Positions 11,510-23,582 of a stretch of 64,000 nucleotides of DNA are shown piece after piece. Position 1 is the first letter of the stretch; each line of letters starts with the position of its first letter. A program made the translations under genes and the position numbers. Origin of the DNA: Panagrolaimus kolymaensis (lineage: Eukaryota; Nematoda; Chromadorea; Rhabditida; Panagrolaimidae); contig JAJQJQ010000030.1 of the NCBI GenBank assembly GCA_028622995.1, forward strand, positions 372,001 to 436,000, in the 5' to 3' direction. Under the pieces are notes generated by a model that had not been told where the DNA came from, did not search any database, and saw only the letters and a list, made by a program, of their open reading frames with translations.

Positions 11510-12683
11510 ATGTTTTTTTCATCGATCGAAAAATGGAAGGATTTAAAATTGGATGATTTTTATCATGAAAAATATCAAAATTATCTTCGATGGTTTATGG
11601 ATGTAACTTTTTTAATTTCTCTATTTTTATATATTTTTACTGCGTTTATTATTCTTACAAAATCTCCAAAACAAATGGGCGCTTTTAAATATACTGTATT
11701 CACTCAAATTTCCTGCAACATGCTTTATAAATTACTCATATTTATTTTTAAACCTATTTTTCATTTTCCATTACCAATATTAAGTTGTGATGTAAATTAT
11801 TTCGTTGTTTCAAATGTATTAATTTCCATTGCATTTGCATTAATTTTGGCTTCCATTATTGCTGCAGCTGCGGCAATATTCTTTTCTGTTTTAAATCGAT
11901 TATTTGCTGTTTTGGAACCTAGTTTATCTGATACATCATTAATTAAAATATTTTTGAATTCTAAGAAAAAAATGAAGATTGGAATTGGCGCCTTCTTTAT
12001 TTGTGTTCTTATTTCATGGATTTCAGGAATGGGTAAGTAAAAGGCCAAATTTCCACTGTTTCACATTTTATTTTAAAAATCCAAAAAAATACTAAATATT
12101 TTCAGTTCCGTTGACTTTAATATTTCCATATTATGAAAAGGCATGGAAGTCACTAGAAAAAGCTGTACCATCCGTAATTATTCTCCACAAAATTTTCCCA
12201 AACACTTTTGGATTAAATCCTTCCATCATTGGAAATTATTTAATTTTATTTAGTTTTATCGCGGGTGGATGGACTTTTTGTTATGTGCTTTTATTTATTT
12301 CATGCAATATTTTGGTTGTAAATCAATTAAGAAAAATTCGAATATTAATTTCGAAAGCTCGTTATGGAATGCAAAAAATGTTATATACGTAAGAAAAATT
12401 TTTTTGAGATTTTTTTAACCCAAAAAAAATAATTTTCAGTGCACTAATTATTCAAACAATAAATTTAATTTTATTTGCTGTGGTTCCAATATATATTTTT
12501 GTGATAGTTTATTTTACTCAAATTTCATATGGTAGTTGGATCGTAAACCTCGCACTTCCCATTTCATCCATTCATTTAATTTCTGATACCATTTCTCTAT
12601 TGTATTTTATTAAACCATATAGAAAATTTATTTTTAAAGTCATTTTTAGTAATCCAAGACCCGTGCAAGTTTATCAAAGATAA
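11510..12683 (+). CDS. Srh/Str-superfamily chemoreceptor, copy A
   Basis: Exons 11510-12032, 12106-12388 and 12440-12683 give 349 residues, the normal size for the family. Seven hydrophobic helices are visible. Motifs of nematode Str-superfamily receptors are present: SPKQMGAFKYTVF after TM1, FGLNPSIIGNYL before TM5, ALIIQTINLILFAVVPI in TM6, and IKPYRK closing TM7. It would act as a sensory-neuron GPCR. It is nearly identical to copy B (15276) over the first 85 residues, including at the DNA level, then diverges. This suggests recent duplication or gene conversion of exon 1. Confidence 0.8.
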
Positions 12684-12860
12684 AAATAATAAAACTCTTG
12701 TTGTTTCAATAAAAAATCAGTGATCTAAGAAAAAAGCGCAAAAATAAGGATTTTGTTTAGTCATTCAAAAAATTCAAAGATTATTTCACTTTATTTTTAT
12801 TCAAACACATACATATATTATTGTTATAAATTATTATAAATCTCTAATTACAAAATATTA

Positions 12861-14241
12861 CTAATAAATAAAATTAAATCCAATAAAAGCTAAGAAAACA
12901 GCAGCAAACAATTTGGACGTTGTGAACATTTCCTTTGCATCTGATGGCTTTGTTGAAGTTGATGGAGATTTGAGAGGTTCTTGCTTTTCTTTCTTTCCAT
13001 TATTAGTTGTTTCTGGATAAGAAGGTAGACGTGTTGTTGGCTTCATTGGACCATCGGTACTTGGTTTTTGAGTTGTAGGAGCTGATGTTGATGGTTCAAG
13101 CGTTGTTGTAGGCTCAGGAGTTGTTGTTGGTTCAGGAGTAGTTGTTAGAAAATGAACTATAAAATGGTTTTTTTAGAGATTTTTTTTGAAATTAATAACT
13201 TACCTTCACCAAATTGATCATGTTTAATCCAATCTTCTTTAATATAAATCAATGGATACGCTTCTACTCCTCTTGTTAAGAAACCCCCGTAAAATTTAGT
13301 ATTATCACCTATAATACGAAAATAAAGAGACAAATGTAACCAAAAAATCGATAACTTACTATAATGAACAAAAAGTTCTTCACCAGTTGATGGATTTACA
13401 ATATAAACGAATATTTGACCACCGAAACTTTGAAATACAGGCTTATATTCACTATGAAATAAACCATTTCGAGATTTTAGCAAATATTCTTTGGGAAAAT
13501 TTTTCAAAACAAACGATTCCATTTGTGTTGGTGAAGCTGCTGGATCATCTTCATTGAAAGGAAAGCAATGTGCTTCAGCTAAAAATCAAGTAATCAAGTA
13601 CAATCAAGATTGTTAAAAGACTTACGATCATGTTTCATATTACCATCCCAATATAATGAAACGAAGCAACCAAACAAAGGATCAAATGCAAAGAATTTCA
13701 TCAAGTAATTGTGAGTTGGATAATTGGTTATTAGATGGAAGTCTGCATAGTCAGCCGTTTTATCTTTATCAAGCTAAAAAACTATGAATTTAAAAATTCA
13801 AAAAGTTTAAAAAGGCACTTACAAACCATTCGAATGGAGCAGAGAAAACACAAATATTTTCCTTGTCTTTGATGAAAAACCATGCCTTTTTTGCTTTCTT
13901 TTGATTGAAATAAACGGTTATGAAATCATAATCATCATTCGGTGCATCAGATTCAGCTAAAAATAAAGAATATGAAATCATATCACCATAATGTTAATAA
14001 GGTATCCTCGAATATTTATGAATATAATTCACAAATAAAAGAATGAAACTTACGAATGTTTTTACAGCGCGCCTTCTTTCCAAAAGTATCAAACGACCTC
14101 CTAAAATTTAAAATAATTTATATTTTTTAAATATTATTAATGAACTTACTTTTTTTTGATCCATTCTTCACCATTGTCGTTTGCAAAAACAAACAAATGC
14201 AAGTATGACAATGAATATTGTGAAAAAATGATTTTTTTCAT
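12861..14241 (-). CDS. Secreted, probably GPI-anchored protein with Thr/Pro stalk
   Basis: The gene reads leftward from ATG at 14239-14241 through about seven short exons to TAG at 12861. A signal peptide (MKKIIFSQYSLSYLHLFVFA) opens it. Then comes a roughly 250-residue globular region built of repeats with aromatic strands (YDFITVYFNQKKAKKAWFF, LMKFFAFDPLFGCFVSLYWDG, GGQIFVYIVNPSTGEELFV). A TTTPEPTTTPEP stalk follows. The end is DAKEMFTTSKLFAAVFLAFI plus a few residues, a typical GPI-attachment signal or single TM segment. I do not recognise the family. It lies between two chemoreceptors with convergent copy A, and a decayed copy follows at 14560-14740. Confidence 0.65.
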
Positions 14242-14559
14242 GCAATGACAACAAAATTCATTCATGATTTTTTTGAAATTTGCATTAATTCATGGGATAG
14301 ATTTTTTTTGTCGAAACTAAACCAAAATGGGCTTCCAATAATAAAATTATTTGAAAAATGGACATTTATTTTACAAGTATACCATCCATGCCTTGGCTTT
14401 TTTAAAAAACCTTGGAAAATACATATTTTTTTTAGAAACTGTCTACTTTTTTGCTTGCCTTCGGCATATTTAATCTTTGATGAATGAGAATACTACCAAC
14501 TTTATCTACTGCAGCATTACAAAAAAATATATTTTTTAAAATAAATTAGTGAATATCAG

Positions 14560-14740
14560 CTGTCTTTCATTATTTAAATCATTTAGAACTGTGTAGCTAA
14601 TCACCATCCCAAAAAAAAGATAAACGAAGCCAATAAATAATGGATCAAAAAATGCAAAGAATTTCAACAAGAATAATTATGCAAAGTTAAATGTATTCAT
14701 TTTCTTAACGATTGGCATTCTCATATTAGCTGTCGACGAT
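14560..14740 (-). pseudogene. Decayed duplicate of the GPI-protein exon
   Basis: The + strand text ACCATCCCA..AACGAAGC..GGATCAAA..GCAAAGAATTTCA at 14604-14672 matches 13640-13700 inside an exon of the neighbouring minus-strand gene, with indels. Weaker similarity continues on both sides. Stops and length changes make it non-coding. It marks an old duplication of the chemoreceptor/GPI-protein pair. Confidence 0.6.
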
Positions 14741-15275
14741 TGGGAGCCAAAAAACATGAATGATAAAATTAACTATGTTATTTTTGGGTCGATTTTTTTA
14801 TTAATTTTTTCTTTATTTTTTCACAATTTCAAAGCAACTTTAGAACATTTTAACAAAATTGCATTTATTGCCTTGGTACGTCTAAATTTATGGGTATCTC
14901 TATCGTCGGTAGATAATAAAAGAATTTCAAAACATCCATTTTTCCTCAACCAAAAACTAAAAATTTAATGACGAATAATAATGAAAATAATTTTCTTCGA
15001 AAAATAAAATAATTTAATTAATTTTGAACTTTTAAGATTTTTATTATAAAACACCAAATAGCAACAAAAAAAAGCAATCATGGCAGGTGAAAATTTTTAA
15101 TTATTCATATATTTTTTTGCTTTCTTTTAATTTTTTTTACAGCGAGCGAAAAAAATTTTAAAGTTATGATTTTTGTTTTATTTTATGGGAAAAAATCAAA
15201 CTTTATTTTATAATAAAAAAAACTTTAACCTAAAAAAATTAGAAACCTTAATTAAACTTGTAAGATTAAAGAAAA

Positions 15276-17508
15276 ATGTTTTCTATAGAAAAATGGAAGG
15301 ATTTAAAATTGGAGGATTTTTATCATGAAAAATATCAAAATTATCTTCGATGGTTTATGGATGTAACTTTTTTAATTTCTCTATTTTTATATATTTTTAC
15401 TGCGTTTATTATTCTTACAAAATCTCCAAAACAAATGGGCGCTTTTAAATATACTGTATTCACTCAAATTTCATGCAACATGCTTTATAAATTACTCATA
15501 TTTATTTTTAATCCAATTTTTTTATTTCCTTTACCAATAATAAGTTTATATAATAATTATTTTCCAATAACTTATGATTGGATTATTCCAATAATTGGTT
15601 TAGTATTTTTTGCGATCATTGCTGCTGCTATAGCAATTTTATTTTCAATTATTAATCGAGTGCTTGCAGCATTTGAAACAAAAGCATCAAAAAATTCAAT
15701 GAAAATGTTTATAATAGGAATAGTTTCATTTTTTGTTGGAGTCTCTATTTTATGGACTTCAGCTATGTGTAAGTTTGGAAATAAATATGTTTTGCTTTAT
15801 CAAACTTACCACGAATACGGTTTTTTGCCTCGAGATATAAAATTATTAAATTTAGAATGCCATTATCACATAAAAAGTTTTGAACAGGAGTCAAAAAAGT
15901 TAAAGAATTTTTTTAGTCTCCCAGCGAATTTAATTTTCGTGTCGAAACCAAATACTTTTTTTTACAAACTTTCATTTTTTAAAATTATTTTTAGTCCCTT
16001 TATTTATGATTATGCCCGAGCTTGAAGCTTCATGGAAATCCCTCGAAGTAGCAGTGCCATCAGTTAAAGAACTTCGTGAAATCCTTCCAAATACATTTGG
16101 AATAAATCCTTCACTTACGGGAAATTTATTAACTTCATTTATTATTATTGCAATTTCATGGACTTTTATTTATACCATCGCATTTTTAACTTTAAATATT
16201 ATTGTAGTTTATCAATTACAAAAAATTAAAAAAATTGTTTCTAAAACCACTTACAGTATGCATAAAATGTTACATACGTAAGTTATGCTTTCTTTTTTTT
16301 TTTTTCAATGACCATATTTTTGTGAAAATTAAAAAAATCCATTTGGTTATGTGTTTTTTTATTTAAAAAAAAAGTTAATTAAAAATATGGTCCAAATTTT
16401 TGAGTAAAGAAAGTTTTTCTCTTGCTTGACTGACTTCTGATATTTAATTTTTTCATGGCACAAGAAAGAGGAGATAACCAAAAACTTATTAATTTTTTTT
16501 AAATAATTTGATTACTTTAATAATATCTTCTGATTTGAGAAAGCAAAAAAAAATTGAATTTAGTTATAAACCATGAAGGCAGAAGACATTAATTAATTTT
16601 CGGAAGCTATCAAAGTTTTATTTTCTTGTTTCATTAAAAAAAACTAAAAAATGTTTTGAAAATTTTTCATTAGGGCGACGATAGAATATTTTAAACGAAA
16701 GATTTATGTATGTTTCATAAATTTATTTGATTTTAATTTTTAAGTTAAAAGTTATTGGAATCTATCAAACATTTTTCAAAGTTTACAAAGCTTTGATAAT
16801 TCGAAAAAGAAAAAAGGTGCCAAATCTTTGCCATTTTGAAACTTAATAAAGCTTGCAAGTTTTTTTTAATTTAATTTGGAAATTTTGGGTTAAAAATCTC
16901 ATTAATGATGGCGAAATTCGGGTGCACAAATAATATGCTTAAATAATGAATAGTTTGGTTGTAAAATTTTTGTTTATTTCAATCAGAAAAAAACTGTCCT
17001 TGCAGAATTTTACAAAGCATTTTTGTATATCTTTACATTCAACCTCCAAGTTCTTTGAACTTCATTCTAAAAAAGAAAAATATTATTTTTTAATGCTTTG
17101 ATTATTCAAACTGTGAATTTGGTTTTATTTGCTGTTGTTCCCATTTGTTTTCTCGCGACCATATTTATTTTGGAACTTCCAAATGGTAGTATTTATGCGA
17201 ATCTTCCAATTCCTATTACCTCATTTCATTTAATTGTTGATGCTCCAGCGTTATTGCATTTTATAAAACCATATCGAAAATATGTGTTGAAACTTATTTC
17301 TCGAAAAAATAATTCTGTTGTAACTTTTAATGTTGAAGGATTTTCAATGGCCCAACACACAAAAAGAATTGGTGGAGCGACGATGACAAGAAGAAACACA
17401 ACAAAAATTCAACGAAATTTAAGCGTCATAGAAAACACCTGGCTTCAGCTAAATCATTTAGAAAATAAACCAAAACAAATTGAAAATAGTCGAACAAGTT
17501 CATTTTAA
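15276..17508 (+). CDS. Srh/Str-superfamily chemoreceptor, copy B (splice site altered)
   Basis: Exons 15276-15768, 15995-16277 and a third exon to 17508 correspond exactly to copy A (11510). Helices and the motifs SPKQMGAFKYTVF, FGINPSLTGNLL, LIIQTVNLVLFAVVP and IKPYRKYVLK are kept. A 60-residue basic tail without counterpart in copy A follows. Intron 2 is about 800 bases instead of 51. The third exon should start at 17094 by homology, but the two bases before it are AA, not AG. An AG at 17074-17075 would restore splicing in frame with six extra residues (KILFFN inserted). Otherwise the gene is a recent pseudogene. Confidence 0.7.
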
Positions 17509-20500
17509 ATAATACAATATTAAATAAAAATATTTTTTTGAGATTAAAAATGTTAAAAAATTATTTTAATTGGTATTTTTTTTATTAACGCAATTTTGCT
17601 AAAATGTTTGAAAGTTGCTTTGACATTTTGAAAAATTAAAAAAAAATAAATAAAAAATAATTATAGTTTAATGTTCCATGGTTTTTTTAATAATTTAATT
17701 TAATTTTCTTCTTTGTCATTCATTTCTATGAAAAACCTGTGTTTTTAATTATTATTTAATAAAAAAAAGAAGCAATTATTATACCTTTTTAATGTTTGTG
17801 TTTATTCATTTTTCCATTAAAGGTGAAAAATATAAGTATGTAGGTAGGTAGTAGGCGTAACAAACAAAAAAGAAGTTGTTTTGACTTTTTAACTTTTACT
17901 TACTCACGTTTTTTTGGTAAAGAAAATAAAAACAAGAATTTTTTTTCTTCTCAAAATTGTCCCTATTATTTTCATTCATCACCATTTTTAGTTATTTTAT
18001 TAGTCGGTTTAACTTTTTTACTTCCCTCAAAAAAAAGAAAATGTTTTGCTTTGTTTCTTTTCTTTATTCATTTTTTTACTTTCCTTTTTTGTCGCTCCTT
18101 TTAATCTTTCTTTTTCCTTTTCTAAGCTTTTGCACTTTTAAATTTTGCCAAATTTTTTTCTTTTTCTCTCGACTCTTTTTTTAAAATAAATAAAATAAAA
18201 TAAACTTTTTGTTTAGCAATCGCATTTCTCCTTTTTTCTGATTTTTTTTCTCATTCTTTTTGGCAGCGGCAGCAACGACGAGCACGACGATGAATATAAT
18301 TTATTTTTGTTTTAAAGTTTGATCTCGTTTTCTTTGCATCTTCGTAGCAGATCGCGGCAATAGTTAGCCGAGGAGTAACGAAAAAAAAAAAAAAATTATT
18401 TTTAATGGGTTAATGAGTAGTTGTTGGCTAATTGAGAGGCAGGCAGGAGGCAACACAACAAACAAAAATATGGAAAGCTAAATCCAGAAGAAAAAGAATT
18501 TTCTCGTGATTTCTTTCTTTTTTTATAAATTTAATTTTTATTTTAAAGTAAATAAATAAAAACAAAAATAAAAAGGAAGATGTCAAATTGAGGACATCAA
18601 TAAATTGAGTTTTACGATTAAAGAACTTTGGAATGGGCTAAAAAAAATTTTTTTTATTGCGGAACTAGACATCCAAAATATTGAAATAAAAAGGGAATGG
18701 TAGTTCCATAAAATTTCATAAAAAGCAGGACAAAGTTCAATTACCATTAAACATAAAAGCTCATCGCTTTTTTTGATCAGATCGTTAGATGACTAATATC
18801 AACAAAATCAAAATAGCCCATTTTTTCCCCCAATATTTTTTTAAAATCAAATTACACAGAAAAATATGTTATGTTTATTTTAACCATGCGCATTTTTCAA
18901 AATGATCATCAATCCATAAATAAAAATTTCAAAAACAATATTTAAAAAAACTGAACAGACAAATTTTAAGCTTTTAATCCTATTACTTAAAAAAATTGTT
19001 TATGTATTTATTTACATAATAAAAATTAAATGAGCAAATATTTATTTTTCTGTATTTTTTTTGTTTGTTTGCACTCGCTACGAGCGAAAAATCAAATAGG
19101 TCGATTGACTCATTGACTGGATGTTGTTGCTAGCCAGTAAATAAATTCGTAATTGTTTTGATTTTTTGTTTTTTAAAAACAAATAAAGAAAAACAGCGCG
19201 CAAAAAAAAAATAACAAAAAAATTGACTGGTTTTTTTTCTTTTTGCGATCGAAGAAAAAAATATAGGTGAAAATCAATTATTTTTTTTTTGATTTGAAAT
19301 GTTTTCGAAATTTGATAGAACGTCCCTCGAGTCGCATCTTTAGAGGTTCAGAGATCATCCGCAAAAAATAAAAATGAATGTTGAATTATTTTTCCAGAAA
19401 AAAATAGAGAATTTGGCACGTAAAAATTTAACCAACACGGAACTAAAATTTCTTTTTGCTTGAAATTAGTGGAAAAAACTTTTTTTGATGTTTGTTACAA
19501 ATTTAATTATTTAATTATCAAATACTACAATATAATTAATTTTAAATACAAAGAATTAACTTTTTCACTCCATTAAAACAAAAACTTAATTATTTTACAA
19601 GTTTGACTAAACTACAATGTAATTATTTGGTGAAGCAGAAAAAAAAACACCAGTACAAAAATCAATAATGAATTTTATTATATATTTTAGCCGAATTTGC
19701 TTTTTTTAAATTTAAAATGTTTGAGTTTCTTTATTTACTAACCTTTTTTTTCAAGTCATAACACAAAAATAAAATAATTTTTGCCTTCCTATTATATATA
19801 TTTTCTTTTGCATCACAATTTCTTATTTTTCAAAAATCCCCAAAAAAAAATTCCCTTGTGGCTTTCCTTTTTTTAAATCAAAAAATCAACAACTTTTCCC
19901 ATTTGCCTTTTTCTTTCTTTCTCCCAAAGTTGCCTAATTGTTAACAGCCGTCGTTGTCGGTTGCAGCTGCCTTTACTCCATCCAGCTTGAACCTATCTTT
20001 AGAGTTTAAACACAATTTTTTATTTATTATAAAAGTACCCATTAAACTTTAAAACTTTAAAATTTAATTATCATAAATTACTTTTAAAAGCCTTTTAAAA
20101 AAAAAATTATTTTTAATGTTTTAATTTTATTTTCAACCAAAAAAAATTTGTAAGCAAATAAAAAAAAAGAGGCATCAATAAACATTTAAAAGGATCAATG
20201 AACAACAAAAAAAGCTAGCGAGATAGATAATAGCTAATAGCAGCAGCTGTTAAGAATTTATTAGCGCTCCCAGCTAGACACTTTCTCTTTCTCTTTTTTT
20301 TTTACATAACAAAAAAAATAATGTTCTTCTCATCGCACCAAACACAATACACACACATACACGAAGAAGACATACCTCAAAATTGTTTATTGAAAAAGAT
20401 AATAGCCTAAGGGCTTGCGTAATAATTTATTGTTTTTTTTTATTATCATCAGGTGCGTCAGCTCTCTCAGTCTCTTTGCGAAGAAGAAAAGGAATAACTG

Positions 20501-21081
20501 AATAACTTGTTTATTGTTTATGTATTTGCGAATATTTTTTGGTACACTTTTGCTTTTTTCTTTTAGTCCTTCTTTTTTTTCGTTAACGAAAAAAATCAAA
20601 TTATTTATTATTATTGTCCAACAACCATCACTCGCTATGTTTTTGAGAGAAAAGAAAAAAGAGAGAATATAAATTTGTTTTTAAGGATCAGGAATCAATA
20701 AATAAAGTAATATTTCAAGATACACAGCCAGAGGGGAATGAAAGAAAGAAAAACAACAAAATAATAAAAATGGGCGGGGTTCGATTTTCTTCTTCTTTCT
20801 ACCCTTAGGAAATAAAGAGAGAGAAACATTATCCCCACACGTGCTTATTGTTGTTGCTTTGCTTATAAACAACAGAAAGAAAGAAAAAAAGAGAGATGGA
20901 CATAATTTTTTTTCTTGTTATATAAGCTTTTGAGGTAAAAGCTATTAGCATCAGTTTTTATTATTTTGACTCTCTTTAGCTTCGTGTTCGAGTACATTCT
21001 AGTTAATTTAAAAAAGATCTTTGATAAATATTTTTTTTAAAGGAATTTTTTTTTTCAGATTTTTTAAAATTTTATTTCAAT
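17509..21081. other. Long AT-rich intergenic region, no gene seen
   Basis: Both strands carry only low-complexity open frames (Phe/Ser/Lys-rich). There are poly-A/T runs throughout. Small GC-richer islands at about 18345-18380 and 19320-19370 have no assigned function. The right end, from about 20770, holds the upstream region of the first LEA-like gene, which is conserved with that of the second. Confidence 0.55.
20772..20960 (+). promoter_or_regulatory. LEA-like gene 1 upstream conserved blocks
   Basis: Three blocks match the region before gene 2 in the same order: GGGCGGGGTTCGATTTTC (20772-20789), CACACGTGCTT with a CACGTG E-box (20836-20846) followed by the forkhead-like ATAAACAAC (20864-20872), and GCTATTAGCATCAGTT (20941-20956). 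Sequence between blocks is diverged, which suggests the blocks are under constraint. Confidence 0.5.
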
Positions 21082-21992
21082 ATGAAACTTCTACTTTCCG
21101 TTATTCTTATTGCTAGTCTTTTGGCATTTGTAAGTTTTTTAAAAATATCTAATTAAGGCTTGTGGAATTTTATTTTTTTACTTATTTTCAAAAAAAAAAT
21201 TTGGATTCAAGGATAGCTTTTTAAAATTGATTAACCCATTACTTGTTTTATAGATTGTTGCAACAGATAAACCATTAGAAAGACAAGAAACTGTTGGACA
21301 AAAACTCGATAAAACCATTGATGCCGCGAGTGAAGGAGTACAAGATGCAGCCGATGCCGTAAAAGACACAGCTAAAGGTGCTAAACACAAGGTTGGAGCA
21401 GCCGTTGATGACACCAAAGAAGCTGTCGGTGATGCTGCAGCTGCTGTAGGTGGTGTAGTTAAAGGTAAACAATTATTTCACTTTCCATAGAGCCAACATA
21501 AAGAAACTTTAATTTATAGATGCTGGCGAAGGTATTGCAAATGCAGCTGTTGCCGTTAAAGATAAAGCTGGCGATATCGTTGTTGGAGTTAAGGATGGAG
21601 TTGTCACAGCTGGTAAAGCCGTAGGTGATACCGCTGTCGCTGGCGCCGTTGCAGTTGGTAATGCCGCTGTTGATGCTAAAGATGCTGTAGGAAACGCAGT
21701 TGGAGCAGCTGGTGAAGCCATTGGTAATGCTGCTGGTGCAGTCAAAGAAAAGACCGGAGATGTTATTGAAGGAGCTGGAGAAGGCTTAAAAAATACCGGT
21801 GAAGCCATCAAAGGTGGAGCTGAAGAAACTAAAGAAAATATCAAGGAAACCGCTCGGGCCGCTGAACATCACGTTGTTCATGCTGGAAGTGAAATTAAAA
21901 ATGCCGCAGGTAATGCCGCCCAAAATGCTGGAGACAAATTGCATCAAGCTGGAGAATCCATCAAAGATCGTCGTCTTAAATTCCGCGCTTAA
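21082..21992 (+). CDS. Secreted LEA-like protein 1
   Basis: Exons 21082-21129, 21254-21464 and 21520-21992 give 243 residues. Exon 1 encodes a signal peptide (MKLLLSVILIASLLAF). The rest is Ala/Gly/Lys/Asp/Val-rich, without Cys or Trp, and built of loose 11-residue units (DAADAVKDTAK, DKAGDIVVGVK, NAAGAVKEKTG), as in group 3 LEA proteins. It ends in RRLKFRA. LEA proteins are disordered in water and protect proteins and membranes during drying. The signal peptide predicts an extracellular or secretory-compartment role, which is less common. The gene shares structure, intron positions and promoter blocks with the tandem copy at 22664. Long open frames on the opposite strand are shadows of the biased codon use. 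Confidence 0.8.
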
Positions 21993-22421
21993 ATAATTTC
22001 TTTAAATAACTAAGGCCCAAAATCTTACCTACCATTTTTTTATCTTGTATTATATGATGCTCATGTGTTTTTTCTTTTTTTATTTTGATAGTTTGTAAAA
22101 AAATTTAATAATTAATAAATAAAACACCTAAACATTTAAAATTTTAATGCACTTCGAACTTTGATTCTGCAAAAAAAAAAAAAAAACATGAAGTACAGAG
22201 AAATAAAAATTAATTATAAAGCAGCTTGAGATTTAACAAATTTTGAAGAAATAATTTAATCTCTTTTAAAATTTTAAAGCTTTTTATTTTTTGATTTAGT
22301 ACAACGTGTGCTTTTTGTTGCTTAGAATTAATCATCAAAAATCAATAAATATTTCGCGATATAGCCAGATGAAAGAAAAAGCGAGAAGGAAAGAATGAAA
22401 CCACATAAAAAAACTAAAAAA

Positions 22422-22572
22422 GGGGCGTTCGATTTTTATTTTTGCCATTGAAAAGAGAGAAAAAAAATCATCACAAGTGCTCGCTTTTAAATAAACAACG
22501 ATAAATTGGAATTGAAAAAAGAATCTTTTGGTTTTTCATTTTTTTTTGTGGTTAAAACTATTAGCATTGGTT
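22422..22572 (+). promoter_or_regulatory. LEA-like gene 2 upstream conserved blocks
   Basis: GGGGCGTTCGATTTTT (22422-22437), TCACAAGTGCTCG (22471-22483), ATAAACAACG (22491-22500) and ACTATTAGCATTGGTT (22557-22572) match the blocks before gene 1 in order. Here the E-box is degenerate (CAAGTG), while the forkhead-like motif is kept. Confidence 0.5.
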
Positions 22573-22663
22573 GAACTCTTCGTGTCGGGTGCCTTCGAAC
22601 TAAATTAAAAATCTCAAATAAAAGCTATTTTTATAAAATTAGAAAATTTTTAGAAGGTTAAAT

Positions 22664-23391
22664 ATGAAGCTTTTACTTTCCGTTGTTCTTATTGCTAATT
22701 TTTTAGCATTTGTAAGTTTTTTGATTACAGTTAGGAATTCGAAAAATATTCTCTTTTTTGTTTTGTTTTGTTTTTTTAATCCCTTTTTTCCTTAAACTGC
22801 TTGCTATGCATCTAATTTTTAGATTGTTGCAACAGATAAACCATTAGAAAAACAAGAAACCATTGGGCAAAAACTTGATGGAACCGTTGATGCCGTGAGT
22901 GAAGGAGTACAAAATGCCGCGGATGCAGTAAAGGACACTGCAGCGGATGCTAAACAAAAGGCTGGCGCTGCTATTGATAACACCAAAGAAGCTGTTGGCG
23001 GTGCTGTAGCTGCTACCGGTGATGTTCTTAAAGGTAAATACAAAAATTCTAAATTTCATCTATTCAAATATAATCACAAATTTTTGTAGATGCAGGTAAA
23101 AGCATTAAAAATGATGATGCTCCTGTTAAAAATGATGCTGCTCCTGTTGATCGTCACATTGATGACAAGCCTGGGGACATAGTTGTTGGAGTACGTGATG
23201 GGCTTCTCCATGCTAGCAGATCAGTTTCTGATGACACCGATGATGTTAAAGTCGCCGTTGAAGCCGTTGTTGAAGATAAAAAAACCAACGGAACACTCAT
23301 TAAAGAAAATATTAAAAATGCCGCAGGTGATGCCGCCCAAAGTGCAGGAAATAAATTGAATCAAGCAGGCGAATCCATCAAAAATAATTAA
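22664..23391 (+). CDS. Secreted LEA-like protein 2
   Basis: Exons 22664-22711, 22823-23033 and 23090-23391 give 186 residues. Exons 1 and 2 have exactly the same lengths (48 and 211 bases) as in gene 1. The signal peptide (MKLLLSVVLIANFLAF) and the first LEA-type repeats (NAADAVKDTAADAKQKAG) are close to gene 1. Exon 3 is shorter. It has lost many Ala/Gly repeats and gained an acidic, less regular stretch (DDAPVKNDAAPVDRHIDDKP), but it ends with the same AAQSAGNKLNQAGESIK motif. It is a tandem duplicate diverging in its C-terminal half. Its role is presumed to be as for gene 1. Confidence 0.78.
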
Positions 23392-23582
23392 GTTTCGCTT
23401 TTAAATGACTTTAAAAAACTAAAAATGCCAATCCTATTTTTTAAACTGAATTATATGATATCCTTTTTTGATATTTGAAAGAAATATAATAATAAATGAA
23501 TGAATAACATATTTATACTTTTGAATTTGAAATGCAAATTCGGCTAAACAATAGTTACACAAAAAAGAGTAAATAAAAATAT

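Noticed and set aside
17840..17870. let-7-like string (GTAGGTAGGTAGTAGGC)
   Set aside because: It lacks the let-7 seed context and I see no hairpin. It is a simple GTAG repeat.
21509..21844. Long minus-strand frame over LEA-like gene 1 (Ala/Ser/Pro-rich)
   Set aside because: It mirrors the codon bias of the Ala/Gly-rich gene on the other strand and lacks splice partners or a motif of its own. The + strand has a signal peptide, matching introns and a tandem homologue.
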